From: Zizania palustris | Taxonomy: Eukaryota > Streptophyta > Magnoliopsida > Poales > Poaceae | Reading direction: 5' to 3' | Length of the DNA: 64,000 nucleotides | NCBI GenBank assembly: GCA_019279435.1 | Contig: JAAALK010000285.1 | Coordinates: 72,322,866 to 72,386,865 of the forward strand | Shown here: positions 31,424-44,103 of the stretch, piece by piece | How the letters are laid out: every line of letters begins with the position of its first letter | Position numbering within the stretch: position 1 is the stretch's first letter | Translations under genes and position numbers: made by a program | Notes under the pieces: model-generated | Database searches by the model: none | What the model was told of the DNA's origin: nothing | Seen by the model: only the letters and a program-made list of their open reading frames with translations

Positions 31424-32233
31424 TGTTGGGGGAATGAGTTTTTCCTTAGACAGGGGCCAAATGATGTCAGCCTCCGCAGGCCTCGGGCCCGGAGCCTAGC
31501 ACCGCCGAAGCATGAAGTCGAAGCGGAACCCTCCTACCGAAGTTATTTCCAAGCAGCAATTAGACCAAGCCACCAGGCTCCCTTCGGAGTTAGCCTCCGA
31601 ACTCCCTTCAGAGTCCTCTGGAGCCTAGCCTCCAGGCTCCCTTCGGAGCACTCTGGGGTCAAGCCTTCGGGCTTCCTTTGGGGTCCCCCAGAGCCAGCCT
31701 CCGGTCCCCCCTCTAGTCCATTTCAAAGCTAAGTCCCCGAAAGTCCATTCGGAGTACCTTCGAAGCCTTTGATGCAGTCTCCGCCTGAAGAGTTCCGGCC
31801 ACTACCTCGAACCAGGAAAACATCTTAACTTCGTTGTAGTGTAGAGCCATACCAGGGGCCCCTCCGCCCCTAGTATGTCATTTAGCTGCTCAGAAGTGAT
31901 GTTTATCTGACACGTCTGTAAAGCTATCAAGCTATTTGTATAGTAGTCTAGTCTTTTTTCCTTCTTGCCCCTATGAGGCCTATGACCTGTAGAGTGCATT
32001 TAGGTCTTTTCCTTTGGCCTGCGTGCCTATAAAAGCAGCGCTAAGCCCTTGTAATAGACCAGTTCAGTAGAGGCAAACTATGCTAAATCCACTATAGACT
32101 GGACGTAGGGCTATTGTCCATTTGGGGAGGCCTGAACCAGTATAAATCATGTCTCCGGTGAGAACCCTTCGAGGTTCACTCTACACACGATATACACACT
32201 AAACCTGCTGTAGCTAACGCAATTGCTACAACA
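31424..32233 (+). repeat. left LTR of LARD-1
   Basis: It contains repeated CCTCCGG/CTTCGG-type phrases and a TATA-like CCTATAAAAGCAG near 32028. Confidence 0.88.
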
Positions 32234-32252
32234 GTTGGCGCCATCCGTGGGG

Positions 32253-33641
32253 AACCTAGTCCTAAAAGCTAAGTTCTCTGCCACTGCATGTGTCTCGAAG
32301 TGCGCTTGAGGGGGGAGCTTCGAAGTTTTCTTGCTTCGCGCACCCTCCGGCAAGGGGCTTCGAGTGCAGCCCGAAGACCTTTCTCGCCTTCCATCATCCC
32401 TTGCGCCTCAGAGTGCACTCTCCGACAAGGGGCTCCGCTTCACGCGCCCAAGGCCTCCGACGCCCTAGGTGCTACGAGGCAAGCCTTTCACCCTCATTTT
32501 ACAAGGTATGTACATAGTCCGAAGCCCCACTTCCCTGTGCAAATTTACAATTATTTCAATAAATCATTGAAGTCACACTTCGCCTTAAAACCGAAGTATT
32601 ACTTCGCCTTTAAAGCAAAACCCTGCTCCACTTTTAAATTCAAAGCCTTGCTCACTTGCATTTAATGCCGAAGCTCTGCTTCATTTTCTGATTGATGAAG
32701 CCTTGCTTCCTTTTCATTAAAAATCGAAGATCTGCTGTGTCCTTATCAAGATCTGAAGCCAACAGCCTCGTTCTTTTAAAAGTCGAGGTTACCGCTTTGT
32801 ATTGTTAAAGACCAAAGAACTACTTCGAAGTCTATTTGAAACCGGACTCAGCATCCGAAGGCTACACAGCGCCTCCGGGCCCGTAGTAGTAACATGAGGG
32901 ACTCTGGGCCACCGGCCCGATGCGTCCAGGGATTCCGAGTTCCGTACCCAAAGCATCTCAGAGTCGAAGGTGGCTCAGAGACAAAGGTGGCTCACATTAT
33001 CACAGGTTCGGTGAATCTACACCACCCATTCCATTCTCATTACAGAATCAAGCTCAGAAGCCTTGCTTCGCTATCTAAACATGCTCTGAGGCTTTGCTTC
33101 GCGTGTCAAAATATAATCTAGGTTTAAGTAGGTCGAAGTCATGCTTCGCCTAAAATCTAAGTGTGTTTCGGAGCCTTGCCTCGCGCATATTATCCAAATC
33201 CAAGCATGCCGAAGCATGCTTCGCTTAATTTGAGTACACTTAAGCCTTGCTTCGCTTCAAATTAATGCATTAGAAGCCCAGAAGAGGCCTTCGCTTGACG
33301 CGATATAAGCGTCTGAAGCCTGCCAAAAAGGCACAGCCCCTTCGCATTCTTAATTGCTCGCACCAGCAACGACTAAGTCCCTAGCTACCACGTGCAAGGG
33401 GTGACCAAAGTATGTATGCGAAGTGTGCGAATGTATTGCGCAGTATGAACGTGACAAGCTAAACGTTCAAAACAATCAAATCATGTGAAGCATGTAGACG
33501 AAGTATGCAAATATAACAAATTTCATTCATTGAATAATAATTGAGAAGTATTTTACAAAACACACTTCGAAAACAAAATTATGAGTAGTCTGTATCTAAG
33601 CCTAGGAAAAAGCGAGCTCGAGGCCCCGACATGTTCGACCC
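32253..33641 (+). other. LARD-1 5' internal non-coding region
   Basis: There is no supported ORF. The sequence is rich in GAAGC/GCTTC phrases, with many GAAGCCTTGCTTC variants. The same region recurs in LARD-2 (about 57240-58600). Confidence 0.7.
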
Positions 33642-36600
33642 TCACTTGCTCTTCTTCCGGGCAGGGCCCCCTCGGCTGGATGAATCCCCGTCGGAGTCTG
33701 TTCTCCTGTGGCCGGACCATCCACGCCCCGAAGCCTGCAGACCTCGCCTTTCGCCTTGCAGGTTTGTCCAAGTCTGGGGTGCAGGCGGTGCCGTGTCGAA
33801 GGCGAAAAAGTCTAGAGCTTCGCCGTCTGTTAAGGCTGTACCCAAAAGCTGTACCCCCTCGCCACTTAAGTCTACTTCGAAACAACTTAAGTCTGGCGAA
33901 GAGGAAGAACTCCGAAGAGTCTCCATCTTCACGGCAGCCAGTAGCTCCTAGGCTACTTAGGAAATGGCTTCACCCCTAAGACCCATCGGAAGCTTGAACT
34001 GGGGGGGGGCCTTCGGACCTAGCTACTTCGAGCACCACCCCGTATTTATATTAATAAACTGATGAGTTTTTACAAGCCTACAACTAAGAATTACAAGGAG
34101 CCTAAGGAGGTCTACATCTTCGGAGGTGGAGGCTTTGACGTCGAAGGCTGAGTTGGCAAGGCTTGTGCCCTGGCTCGGCGAAGACGGAGGGCCCGTTGGA
34201 GGTCGAGGACTGCTTCGCAGCCTTGGGCCTTCCAACGTTCCTGAAGACGGTGCCATGCTCCACAGACGTCTAAAGGCGGCGCGACCAAGTGTTGGCCTCC
34301 GAAGGCTACTGGAGTCGCCGAAGTTGCCGCCTTGAGGTGGATGCACCCTGCGTCGTGAAGCATCTGCAACACTCCTTGGCCCGCCACTCGGCCAACCATC
34401 AGAGCGAAGCCCTTCATCGACTCTTCCGCCATCGTAGCCATAGTCTGCAGGAACTCAAGGCGATCCCCGACCTGGTCCTAAGGGTTGAAGTCCAGAGCTT
34501 GGCGCTCAGTCCCTATTTGCTCAAGGACTGAAGTCAAGCTCGAAGTGGATTCATCGACCCCTAGGACCATGAAGTTCTCCAGACAATGGCAGGCTGCGCG
34601 AAGATCGGAGTTCTCTACCACCAGCTTCGCTCTGGCCTCCTCCGAAGTTCAAAGTGTCACTCGAAGCTTGTTGGTCTCCAAAACCAAGACCTCCCTCGCC
34701 TTCTTGGCCTCGGCCCTCGCCACCTCCACTGATGCTTCGGCTCGCCATCGCTTCTTGGCCTCCACCAAGATCTCGCGTCGAAGGGTGTATCTTTCCGCCA
34801 CCAGGTCGGCCATCCGCTGGACTGCAAAGGCTGCTGCTGCAGCATTCAGCGCGAAGGCCTAAAAATATTCAAGAAAATCCTAAGTGTTGATTGAAAAGAA
34901 TGTGGACTCGAAGTCTATGTGGAACTCTGCTCACCTGGAGGATGGCTTCGTGCGCATTTGCGAAGAGTTCAAAGGGGTTTGAGCGGCTGAGTTGCGCCAC
35001 CAAGTCCCCCTCCCCTGCAGCGACAGAGCCTTCGTGGAATGTGTGTATGGCTGCCTCCGTCATGAGCCCCCTCGGCTGCAAAGGCCGGACTATCTCTGTC
35101 ATAGCCTCCTCCAGTGCAGACTCCCGTGGAACCGGGCTTTGGTCCACCACCTTGATGTGCTCTTCGGTCTCGTTCCGAAGGTTCCCTTCACCGCGGTCGT
35201 CCCCCATCCTCTTCGGACGAAGTACTGTCAGACCCCGAGCTGCTGCTGCTGTCGCTGCTACTATTACTACTGCTGCCAGAGGCCTCTGTGGGTTTCAGCA
35301 CGACAGGCCTCACACCGACATCGACATCTACAAAAAAGTACAAGTCAATATTCACGTATGAAAAGAGAGTGTGATCAAGTGTTTACCTTCGTCGGAGGAA
35401 ATATCTTCGAAGGAGGGGCAGCGTTGTGTGCTCCCCAGTCCCTTCGCTGCGCGGGCAGAGCCCTAACCCCCGCGCATGAAGGGGTTGCTGTTACGGTCCT
35501 CGCCGCCACCACTTCGGTAGCCGCCGTCGGAGCCCCTGCTGGCTCCGCTCCAGTTCCAAGTCTCGTGGCCATTGGCTCCTCGCGGCAGGGCTTCGATTGT
35601 TGGGAGCTCCGAGCGAACCCTCGAGGCTTTGGGTTCATCGTCGTCCACCCTCTTCCTCTTGGAGCCGCTCACCAAAGGTGTAGGGTTGGCAAAGTCTGGC
35701 AGAGCTTGGACCCCCTTGACGCCAAGCCAGGCCCACACTCTGTTCTAGTGTTCCCAAGTACCCCACTAGAGCGAGCCGTTGAGCCTGCTCCTCAGCCGTC
35801 GAGCCCCAATGACGCGCTCCACCGCAATGATTGCCTCTTCCGGAGTCCTTACATCACGAGCAGCTTGATCAAAGCTCCAAGTCAGCACAAGTTCATTTTG
35901 TGAAGTATGAAGATGAAAAGAAATCAAAGTCTTACCAAGGCACTCCAACGGCACCTTGCTCGGGCCTTCTGAGTCCGAAGGTTGAAAAAGACCCTCTGGC
36001 CAAGAGAGCGCGAGGGGGCTGAGCTGAAGGGTGATGAACTCCTCCGTGAGGTCCCTCATGCTCATTCTCGAAGCCACCCTCCGCAGGAGCAAGATCCTTG
36101 ACCGAAGGATGTCAGGGCTCATCTTCACTACGCCTTCGCGCCAGTAGGAGATGAGCGCGTTGGTACTCTGAAGGGGGGAGTTCGCGCCAACCGAGGCATA
36201 GAACCACTCTTGGTCCCACTTCGAGTACCACTTGTTGTTGGCGGCCCTCGCTGGGAAGGTGTCCTGGTACTCCTTCCTGAAGTTGGAAGTTGGCACTCCC
36301 AAAGGCCAAGGCCCTCTTGACGTGGTCTGCCCCCTTCCTCTGCTTCGGCTAGCAGTTGGCATCATGGAGGGCGACGAAGACATCTGCGCGACCTTCACAG
36401 CCTTCGGCTCTCATAGCCCACTCGAAGAAGGCCAACCTCACCACGACATTTGGAGACAGATGAGGAAGCTCGAAGTTGTAGGCATTCAATACTTTGCTCA
36501 ACATATCCACTGCCGGCAGCCCGAGGCCATCCTCGAAGAAAGCTTCAAAGAGCACAACCTCGTTAGCCCGAGGCCTCGGTACAGCCTCCGACTTCTCTGG

Positions 36601-36843
36601 TACCCGAAGCTGGATCTCCACCGATATCCTCCCTTCACAGACCCTTCGGACAGACTCCTCCATTGAGGCTGAAGCCCTCATTTCCAGCGTCTGCTCGAAC
36701 TTGTCCGATGGCGACCAAATGTCCCTTGGCCCCAAGCGCCTTACAGCAGGCTTCGCCGCCACCGCCGCTGCTGCCTGCGCCTGAGCGAAGCTCGAACTCG
36801 CACCCAGACTCAAGGCCTTCTTCGACACAAACTTCTTCGACAT
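33642..36843 (-). pseudogene. antisense gene of LARD-1 (putative gypsy-type transposon protein)
   Basis: I chose ATG 36843 (MSKK) because LARD-2 has the same start. The N-terminal domain (VVLFEAFFEDGL, FEWAMRAEGCEGRADVF) matches the protein family annotated as 'putative gypsy type transposon' in grasses (PF04195 by memory). After a stop at 36351-36349 and a frameshift near 36270 come KWYSKWDQEWFY and the SRMSMRDLTEEFITL segment. Further exons are near 35900-35766, 35200-34938 (ending ILQ before GTGAGC) and 34860-34560 (coiled coil: EILVEAKKRWRAEASVEVA), and the C-terminal RGGPARKKSK ends at 33642. Function unknown; no enzyme motif is seen. Confidence 0.7.
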
Positions 36844-37296
36844 TTTGTGAGACTTCGGTGTGAAGGGCACTAAAGCTTGCGAAGCCGGCTCTGCGTGAAG
36901 CTAAAGATGAAGAGAGGAAAGCGAAGGGCGCTAGGAGTAGAGAAAGGAGCAAATGGGTGTGTGCCGAAGCCGTATGTGGTAAATCCCTTTTTATAGGCAT
37001 TAAAAGTCCCGACGGTTCACGTGCGCGAAGTATATGACAAGTGGGCCTGAGGCGAAGATGAAGCGAACCGATGCACCCCCTGCGCTGCAACGGTCAATAT
37101 TATAACCGTTGTGGAGTTGGTTGGTCTCCCGAGGTCACCCTGTCAATCAGGGCAGGCATTTATTGCCTCCGCAAGTCGAAGCCCCCTTCGGTCCAAGCTC
37201 CAAAGGCCTGTTTTCTCTGAAGTTACGTTTTTTACTGTCATTTGTCCAGAGGCGCACGCACCCCTTCGCCTTGAAGGGCTGCAGGCGAGGGGCTAC

Positions 37297-38096
37297 TATT
37301 GGGGGAATGAGTTTTCCCTTAGACAGGCGCCAAATGACGTCAGCCTCCACAGGCCTCAGGCCCAGAGCCTGGCACCGCCGAAGCATGAAGTCGAAGCGGA
37401 ACCCTCCTACCGAGGTTATTTCCAAGCAGCAATTAGTCCAAGCCACCAGGCTCCCTTCGGAGATAGCCTCCGGGCTCCATTCGGAGTCCTCCGGAGCCTA
37501 GCCTTCGGGCTCCCTTCGAGCACTCCGAGGTCAAGCCTTAGGGGTCCCTTAGAGCCAGCCTCTAGGCCCCCCTCTGGTCCCTTTCGAAGCTAAGTCCCCA
37601 GAAGTCCATTCGGAGTACCTTCGAAGCCTTTGATGCAGTCTTCGCCTGAAGAGCTCCGACCACTACCTCAAACTAGGAAAACATCTTAACTCCACTGCAG
37701 TGCAGAGCCATACCGGGGGCCCCTCCACCCCTAGTATGTCGTTTAGCTACTCAGAAGTGACGTTTATCTGACACGTCTGTAAAGTTGTAAAACTGTTTGT
37801 ACAGTAGTCTAGTTTTTTTCGTTCTTGCCCCTATGAGGCCTATGACCTGTAGATGGTATTTAGGTCTTTTACTTTGGCCTGCGTGCCTATAAAAGCAGGG
37901 CCAAGCCCTTATAATAGACATGTTCAGTAGAGGCAAATTATGCCAAATCCACTGTAGACTAGACGTAGGGCTATTATCCCTTCGGGGAGGCCTGAACCAG
38001 TATAAATCATGTCTCCCTCTGTGAGAACCCTTCGAGGTTCACTCTACACACCATATACACACTAAACGTGTTGTAGCTAATGCAATTACTACAACA
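37297..38096 (+). repeat. right LTR of LARD-1
   Basis: It begins TATTGGGGGAATGAG right after GGGGCTAC and ends CTACAACA before the TTATA duplication. It differs from the left LTR by scattered substitutions and small gaps, so the insertion is not recent. Confidence 0.87.
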
Positions 38097-38289
38097 TTAT
38101 ACTTTGTTATGTTGTGTACTACTTTATGTGTTGTTAGTGTTGTACTGTTTTAATTAGTATGTAATTTTCACTTCGAGTCATACTAGTTTAATAATAAAAT
38201 TTCAATTCTACATGTTTTGCCTCGAACGTTTTAAGGAAACAACATAGGTCCATACAAATCATCCAACACAGTTAGATAGTACTTTTGTC

Positions 38290-39169
38290 CTATTGATTTC
38301 TCCGTTCTCTCTCTCGCCTAGCACGTCTTCGTTGCTCCCTGTACCTAAGTTGTTTCTGCCTATTGTATTCTCTCAGTTGTTTGTCCTCTTCACTCCATCT
38401 CGCACTCCTCGCTCTATCATCAGATTCAAGCCTTCTCGTTTCGTACTCGGAGTGACTTTCCGCCTCTGTGATGAAATCATCCTCGTATGTAGGTTGTGTG
38501 ACATCTATCTACCGATGGAATGAGCATCTCCTAACATTTTCCTGGCACGATAAGTAGTAAGATCACTGTTGCGTTACAATATCATATGAAATTAAACATG
38601 TACAATTGTTGTCATCACTTACCACGCCATGTTCATGTAGGTTGGGGCACACAAATTGTCTCCTTCCCCTTGAGTCGCCTCCACGTGATGTTCGTATAAT
38701 ACAACGACTCCCACATGCGCACGTAGGTCATTGCTACCACTCAGGAATTCCTAAAAGATTTATCATCCAATTTGAACTAGCATGCTTGACCTTGAGTAGA
38801 TGTTTTTCTTTCCTTCTTGTGTACTCCGCCGTAGTCCCGGCTTGCCTTACATTCCTTCTAGCGGATCCTTGGCTTGAATCATCGATCCATTGAGTGAAAG
38901 GACACTTCCTTGGATTATCCTGCAATAACAAAATATGTAAAGTTAATTGATGGAGTTGCAGACCGGTATTAATGTTTATATTCTTACCATGAAGTCATCA
39001 TCGATGCCAGGACATATGAAATATCGTCTACGTGCATCTTGTCCTAGATGTCGCAATCATTACTTGACACTGTTCCCTGTAGTGACACTTTGGACGTTGA
39101 AGCCATAGATGGTACTCTGATAGGATGTTCTGTCCCCCTATGATGAGTTGAAATCGAGGAGGAAGCCAT
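38290..39169 (-). pseudogene. second zinc-finger (GRF-like) gene of the PMD element, broken
   Basis: Exon A (39169-38988) starts MASSSIST directly after CCTAG, contains an in-frame TAG and ends before GTAAGAA. Exon B (38919-38623) follows TTGCAG. It has CPFTQWIDD, two in-frame stops, then the zinc site CACGSRC with RRQFVCPNL, and ends before GTAAGTG. Exon C (38530-38290) has RCSFHR, a TAG where tryptophan is expected, ID, and then an acidic and arginine-rich tail. The CxCGxxC and FxxWID pieces match the plus-strand gene at 30785, which points toward this one. Confidence 0.6.
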
Positions 39170-39439
39170 CTAGGAGAACATTTTATCACATAATCACAAT
39201 TTTATAGTGTTAATTAAAATAGTAATGCGTCGTAATGAGTCATGGTGAAATATAGAACATTGTAACGAATATGTGCATACAAGCAAAATCATAATAAAAT
39301 GAAACGAGTTATGGTGAAATATAGAACGTCGTAATGAATACGTGCATACAAGCAGAATCATAATAAAATGAAACGAGTCATGGTGAAATATTGATATTTA
39401 GTACAAAATGTTCGAGTCCTATCTGGTGATCCACACACC

Positions 39440-40327
39440 CTAGTCATGGTTACTCCTACCACGAGTCCGTCTCGGTGGCCTCGCCGACAATGTAAGCCTA
39501 TCCGGTGCTCGATGCTGCCTAGTCGGCCTAGTGGGCAGCTGCTCCTGCGCCTGAGTAGGCTGAGTAGGCTGAGTAGGCAGTGGTGCTCCCTGAAGCTGCG
39601 AAGACCCAAACACCTGAGTGTCGAAGCCACTAGCCCAACCATCGAAACCGGGTGACTACTGTATGCCGTCATGTGAGCTGAGAGGTCCAGACGGGTTGTG
39701 AAACGGATATGACGCTGTACAAAAAAATGTGATTAGTTCAAAGATAAATTATAACAAATTCATGTGTTGTAGAGCACAATACTCATGTGGTATCACATAT
39801 GCACCGTAGCAGTACGGGGGGCCGATTTGTATGCTCCATAACCCGATGGACCTGCGCTTGATGGACCTGCTTCCGATGGACCTGCGCTTGATGGACCTGC
39901 TTCCGATGGACTTGCGCCTGACGGACCTATGCCTAACGAACCTGCGCCATAGTAATACTATGGGGCTGATAGATACCAACAAGGTGGTGCCATCTGAGGG
40001 CCACCAGTAGGAGGTGGCTGAGCTACAACAGGAGGGGGCTAACCGCCTGCTGCTGGAGGTGGTGGTCGTGGTGATGTAAGGGCAAGAGTCTGGTTGAGCG
40101 TGTCGATACTGCGGCGTAATGTCGCAAATTCAAGCGGGTCATGCACGACTTTGGTGTCCACCTCCCACCTTCCAACCATGCTGCTGAGGTCGTTTCGTAC
40201 GCCCTAGGTACTATCGACCTACACACAATGAGCAATCATATAAAAAAGTGCAACTACAAATGAACAAAGATGATTGGCATGTACTAACCACATAATGCCA
40301 CACAACGGCTATGTGAGTAGGATGTCT
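39440..40327 (-). pseudogene. C-terminal exons of the plant-mobile-domain gene
   Basis: From the solo-LTR insertion point the coding frame continues (HPTHIAVVWHYV, then GTTAGT). The next exon, near 40220-40023, reads SSMVGRWEVDTKVVHDPLEF, then a proline-rich part. A 30-bp unit repeated about three times (39841-39935) gives SSAGPSEAGP repeats. The last part is PTQPTQ-rich and ends RGRSNHD and TAG at 39442-39440. This is the variable tail typical of PMD proteins. Confidence 0.55.
39841..39935. repeat. 30-bp tandem repeat, about three units
   Basis: The unit contains GATGGACCTGCGCTTGATGG, then ACCTGCTTCC. It keeps the PMD reading frame on the minus strand, adding Gly-Pro-Ser-rich repeats. Confidence 0.7.
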
Positions 40328-40539
40328 TGTAACACCCCAATTTAATAAAATCGGGACTTTATTGAAATTCCATAGAAAATCAATAAGTACAAGACGTTCA
40401 TCACACAACTGCGCACAATACGCCAATCAATCATGGTTTGTAGACCATATTATTACAAAAGAGTTAAATCAAAGAGAAACTAATAAAATAAATCCTCTAG
40501 ATGAACGCCTCCTTCCAGTCTCGTGCCTTGACTGGGTCG

Positions 40540-40577
40540 CTACTCCAGACCTTCATCCTCCTCGTAGTAGATGGCCT
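40540..40577 (-). other. putative terminal exon B in the solo LTR
   Basis: Homologue of 5801-5770, after CACCAG. It reads AIYYEEDEGLE and a TAG at 40542-40540, and the phase matches exon A. Confidence 0.45.
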
Positions 40578-41633
40578 CTGGTGGTGTAAGTCAATGGAGG
40601 TGAGTACAATCGTACTCAGCAAGCCAGCGAAATGCAATTATAATGCAAGGTAATAATAAAGGAAGGAAGTAGCTCATGTTTGGAGAAAAGTACGTTTGTA
40701 AAGCAGTTAATGTGATCAGGTTATTAGTATAGAAATTAAATCATGAGTAAATACATCATCTTCTAACTCGAGGGGTACAGTCAGCCCGCCCTTGCTCAAC
40801 AGTCCTTACATGCCATGAATCACACGATCATTCAAACAGAAGTAAACTAACTGCGGTGAACATTGCCCAACCCGCCCTTGACCGTGGGCATGGCTTTTTG
40901 AAAAGATTATACTCTAATCAGAGACGTACTACTGTACCCATAAGGCACTCATTCCCGCACACCGCAGTGTGTCAAATGACCCAAGTCACAGGAACTCATG
41001 CCAAAACCTTTAGCATGGAACGCACCAATTCAATAACACCCTCTTATAGGTTTCATACAATGCCCCGACACGTCGGGCCAACAACGTACCCACCCTTGAG
41101 CCTCGTCGGTACAAGCCACCCGCAGGTTGCCACTTGCCCCCTCCACTATGTTGCTTCAAGTTGGTACGATCCATACCTCCAGTTAGGACTTACCCACTAT
41201 ACTTGTTGTTAGTACGAGTTTGTTTTGTAACAGATCTCGTAGACTGGTCCTTATAGTGCCTCGGGTGTGACCAACCAATTCCCTAGCTTGCACCTGGAAC
41301 CCATCATACTTATAACATAGCCAACTCCAACAGAAATTCGGAGATGAGAATAACGGGGGAATTATATAGCAGAATCCAACTATCTATGACTCGTTCTTTT
41401 ATCCTATAGCAGTTGTGTCGATACAATGGACACTAAATAATATAGTATTCAAAAAGTTACAAGGAGTTTAGGCTCACTAAGCATGGCTTGGGTTTACACA
41501 ACAAGAACGGAGATCTAATAAATATAATTTAGAGCTTGTGATTAAACTAATGCAATATTTAATTCATATGTGTTATAGCGGTAATTATGAAAAACTAGGC
41601 TCAATTATGATCAACTTGGGGTTTGTGACTTGC

Positions 41634-41699
41634 CTTGATTAGTGAATGGAGATGGTGGAACCTCGAGAAAATATTCTGGCTCTTCGACAGCGTCGTAAT
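41634..41699 (-). other. putative coding exon A in the solo LTR
   Basis: 66-bp homologue of 6921-6856, preceded by GAAG and followed by GCAAGT. It reads DYDAVEEPEYF and LEVPPSPF. Beyond the GCAAGT the two LTRs lose a common frame at once, which supports the exon border. Confidence 0.5.
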
Positions 41700-43371
41700 C
41701 TTCTCAGTATGCGAAACGAGAACAATAAGATATTAAAATAAATAAAATAAACATTAGAAACATTTCAATTAAATTGGTTAAAGTTGTAGGAATTAAAGGA
41801 GGGATTTTCTAGATTTTGAATGATAAAATTTTGAGTTCAAGTGGAAAAGATATGAATTTTAGAAGTCCAGATTCATGATAGAACTCTAAAAAGAAAGGAA
41901 ATAATCTCAAGATTATTCCTTCGGATTAAATGAGAGGGTCGACATGTGATCAACACATTCACTTAGATAGAATGAAATATAATGATTAAATTTGAGTTAA
42001 GACAAGAGTAGATCGATAGGTTATGATTCAATTGAAAACAAGGATGGGTCGAATTGAATGTGTTGATTGATTAGAAACAAAAGGGTACAAATGGATTTAT
42101 TCGAAGGATTTGAATAGGTTGTGACCGTTGGATAACGTAGTCTATTCGATTTAGGATAAAGAGATGATCGACTAAAGGCACGCGTAAAGGCTTAACCAAT
42201 TAAGCCTTAGCGACGATGTCGATGGGTTTAGATTAAATCGATGAAACTCGATAATGGATGGTAAAGAACGAATACGAGCAATCGACGATCGGTGACGACC
42301 ATCGATGAACATCGCGAGTCCCGATTACCAAACATAAATCAAGTCATAATCGATGGTTTAGATCAAAATAAAGGAGAGTAAGGCGGTATTTATTCACGAT
42401 GAACGATGATGAATGATGATGGATAACTCCGGTATGAATGATTGAAGAGTGAAGCGAAACACCAGTTCAACATTGGGATAACATAGGGTCAATAGGTCGG
42501 AATTGATGAACGACAAATCAACGAAAATAGCTCAACATGAATTTATATCATGAAGAACGAGGAGATAAATTAGATTGGAATGGAATCACCGGGTTAATAG
42601 ATTGGAACGGGGTCACCGGATTAATAGATTGGAATGAAATTAATTATCACAAATACATGGGTACGATAAATCGAGATAATAATTATTGAATTGATGATGA
42701 TTGATCTAATCTCGATGAAGTAAAAAATGGATGTAAATAAATGGATATAACAATACGATGATGAACGTACCAAAATAAAATGATATAACAAATTAATTGA
42801 ACGGCGATGGATGACCGAGATTTAATTAAAAATCCTATGGCTAAGATTAAAATAGATCAAAGCGGGATCATCGGTTTTTGATAATGATATTTTAGGATAA
42901 ATATTAATTAATAGTTGAAACGTATCGATGAACAAGATGACTTAGTGGAATAGAAACAATTATGATGCGATAATTAGACATGGAACAATTTAATTGATAG
43001 GAGCAAGTGAATCAAAAGAAAATATGTCCTCACCAGGAGGGAACAAGAGACGATGATGCGGAGTATTGGCTTAGCACTGTACAACGGATGGCGGCTTGTC
43101 GGAGGAGCGGTGCGGAGTGGCGGCGATGGCACTCAGCGGAGGTAGCAGGGAAGAGGAGAGGGGCTGTGATGGAGGAAGTGGGAGAGGTGTGGGCTTGTGG
43201 AGGAGAAGAGGGAAGAGGGCATGGCTTTTATAGAGGGAGGAGGCGCCTGGATAAATGGAAGCTACAGACATAAGATGGCAATGCATGTGTAGAAGGAAAG
43301 AGAGGAAGAATAAAGGAAAGAGGAAGAAAGGAAATAGAAGGAGAAGAAGGAAGGAGGAGGGTGTCGCCAGG

Positions 43372-43837
43372 TAGGGGTGGGCAATCGGTTTTTTTCGGTT
43401 CGGTTTTTTTGGCTTATAGGAATTTCAGTTTTTGAAACATAGAAACCAAAAACTATATAAAATTTAGTCAAACCGAACCGAAAAAACCGAAATATTTCGG
43501 TTCGGTTTTCGGTTTTTACCGAATGTGGCGTGGAGCGGAATGGGGTAGGCAAGCCGGGAAGCGGCTGGTGCGCCACGGTGAGCAATGGCTGCATCAGCCA
43601 CACCATGCCTGAAGGCTGAAAGAACCATGCTACACACGCCTGCAAGCTAGCGCAAGCTTAAGGCTGCTACAAGATTCGATTTTTTTTTCAGTTGACTCGG
43701 TTTTCCACGTATGAAAACCGAACCAAAACCGAAAACCAAAGTTTTTAAAATAAAAACTGAATATTTTTAAAATAACTGAAATAATGTTTTTTCGGTTTGG
43801 TTTGGTTCGGTTTTTGGTTAATTTGTGCCCACCCCTA
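43372..43837. mobile_element. hAT-like MITE inside the solo LTR (466 bp)
   Basis: The ends are TAGGGGTGGGCA and TGCCCACCCCTA, perfect 12-bp inverted repeats of hAT type. The flanks TCGCCAGG and CGGCCAGG match at 6 of 8 bases, an aged 8-bp duplication. The subterminal parts are rich in TTCGGTTCGGTTTT and its complement. Confidence 0.82.
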
Positions 43838-43845
43838 CGGCCAGG

Positions 43846-44103
43846 AAAGAAAGGAAGGAAGAGAGAAGGAAAGAGAAAAGAATGGAAGAAAGAGAAGAAA
43901 AAAGGAAAGGAAGAAAGAGAAGAGGGAAAGAGAAAAAAAGGAAAGAGAACATAAGAAGAAGCTAGTTGTGCGTGCGCATGCACTCAGCCATGAAAAAGAA
44001 AGGGAGAAGGAAGGAAAGAGAAAAAGGGGAAAGGGAAAAGGAGGAAAGAGAAAAAGGGAAAAAAGGAAAGAAAATAAAAGGAAAGGAGGAAAAAATATGA
44101 AAA
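43846..44103 (+). repeat. purine-rich tract (GGAAAGA-type), about 250 bp
   Basis: The plus strand is almost entirely A and G, with few interruptions. A shorter one lies at 43276-43367, on the other side of the MITE. Together they form one purine tract split by the insertion. Confidence 0.8.

Larger units (their letters stand above)
31424..38096 (+). mobile_element. LARD-1: non-autonomous Ty3 element with an antisense gene
   Basis: LTRs of 810 bp (31424-32233) and 800 bp (37297-38096) begin T(G/A)TTGGGGGAATGAG and end CTACAACA, flanked by TTATA (31419-31423 and 38097-38101). The internal start TTGGCGCCATCCGTGGGG (32235-32252) is a PBS-like site of the Tat/Athila style, and GGCGAGGGGCTAC before the right LTR is the polypurine tract. 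No gag or pol is present; the only gene is antisense. That fits a LARD-like relative of Tat-lineage elements, many of which carry an antisense ORF. Confidence 0.9.

Noticed and set aside
34992..35903. 303-codon plus-strand ORF in LARD-1
   Set aside because: Opposite strand of the antisense gene, whose homology and splice sites are convincing; no sense-strand motif.
31424..38096. Hidden gag or pol in LARD-1
   Set aside because: No RT, integrase or protease motif on either strand.
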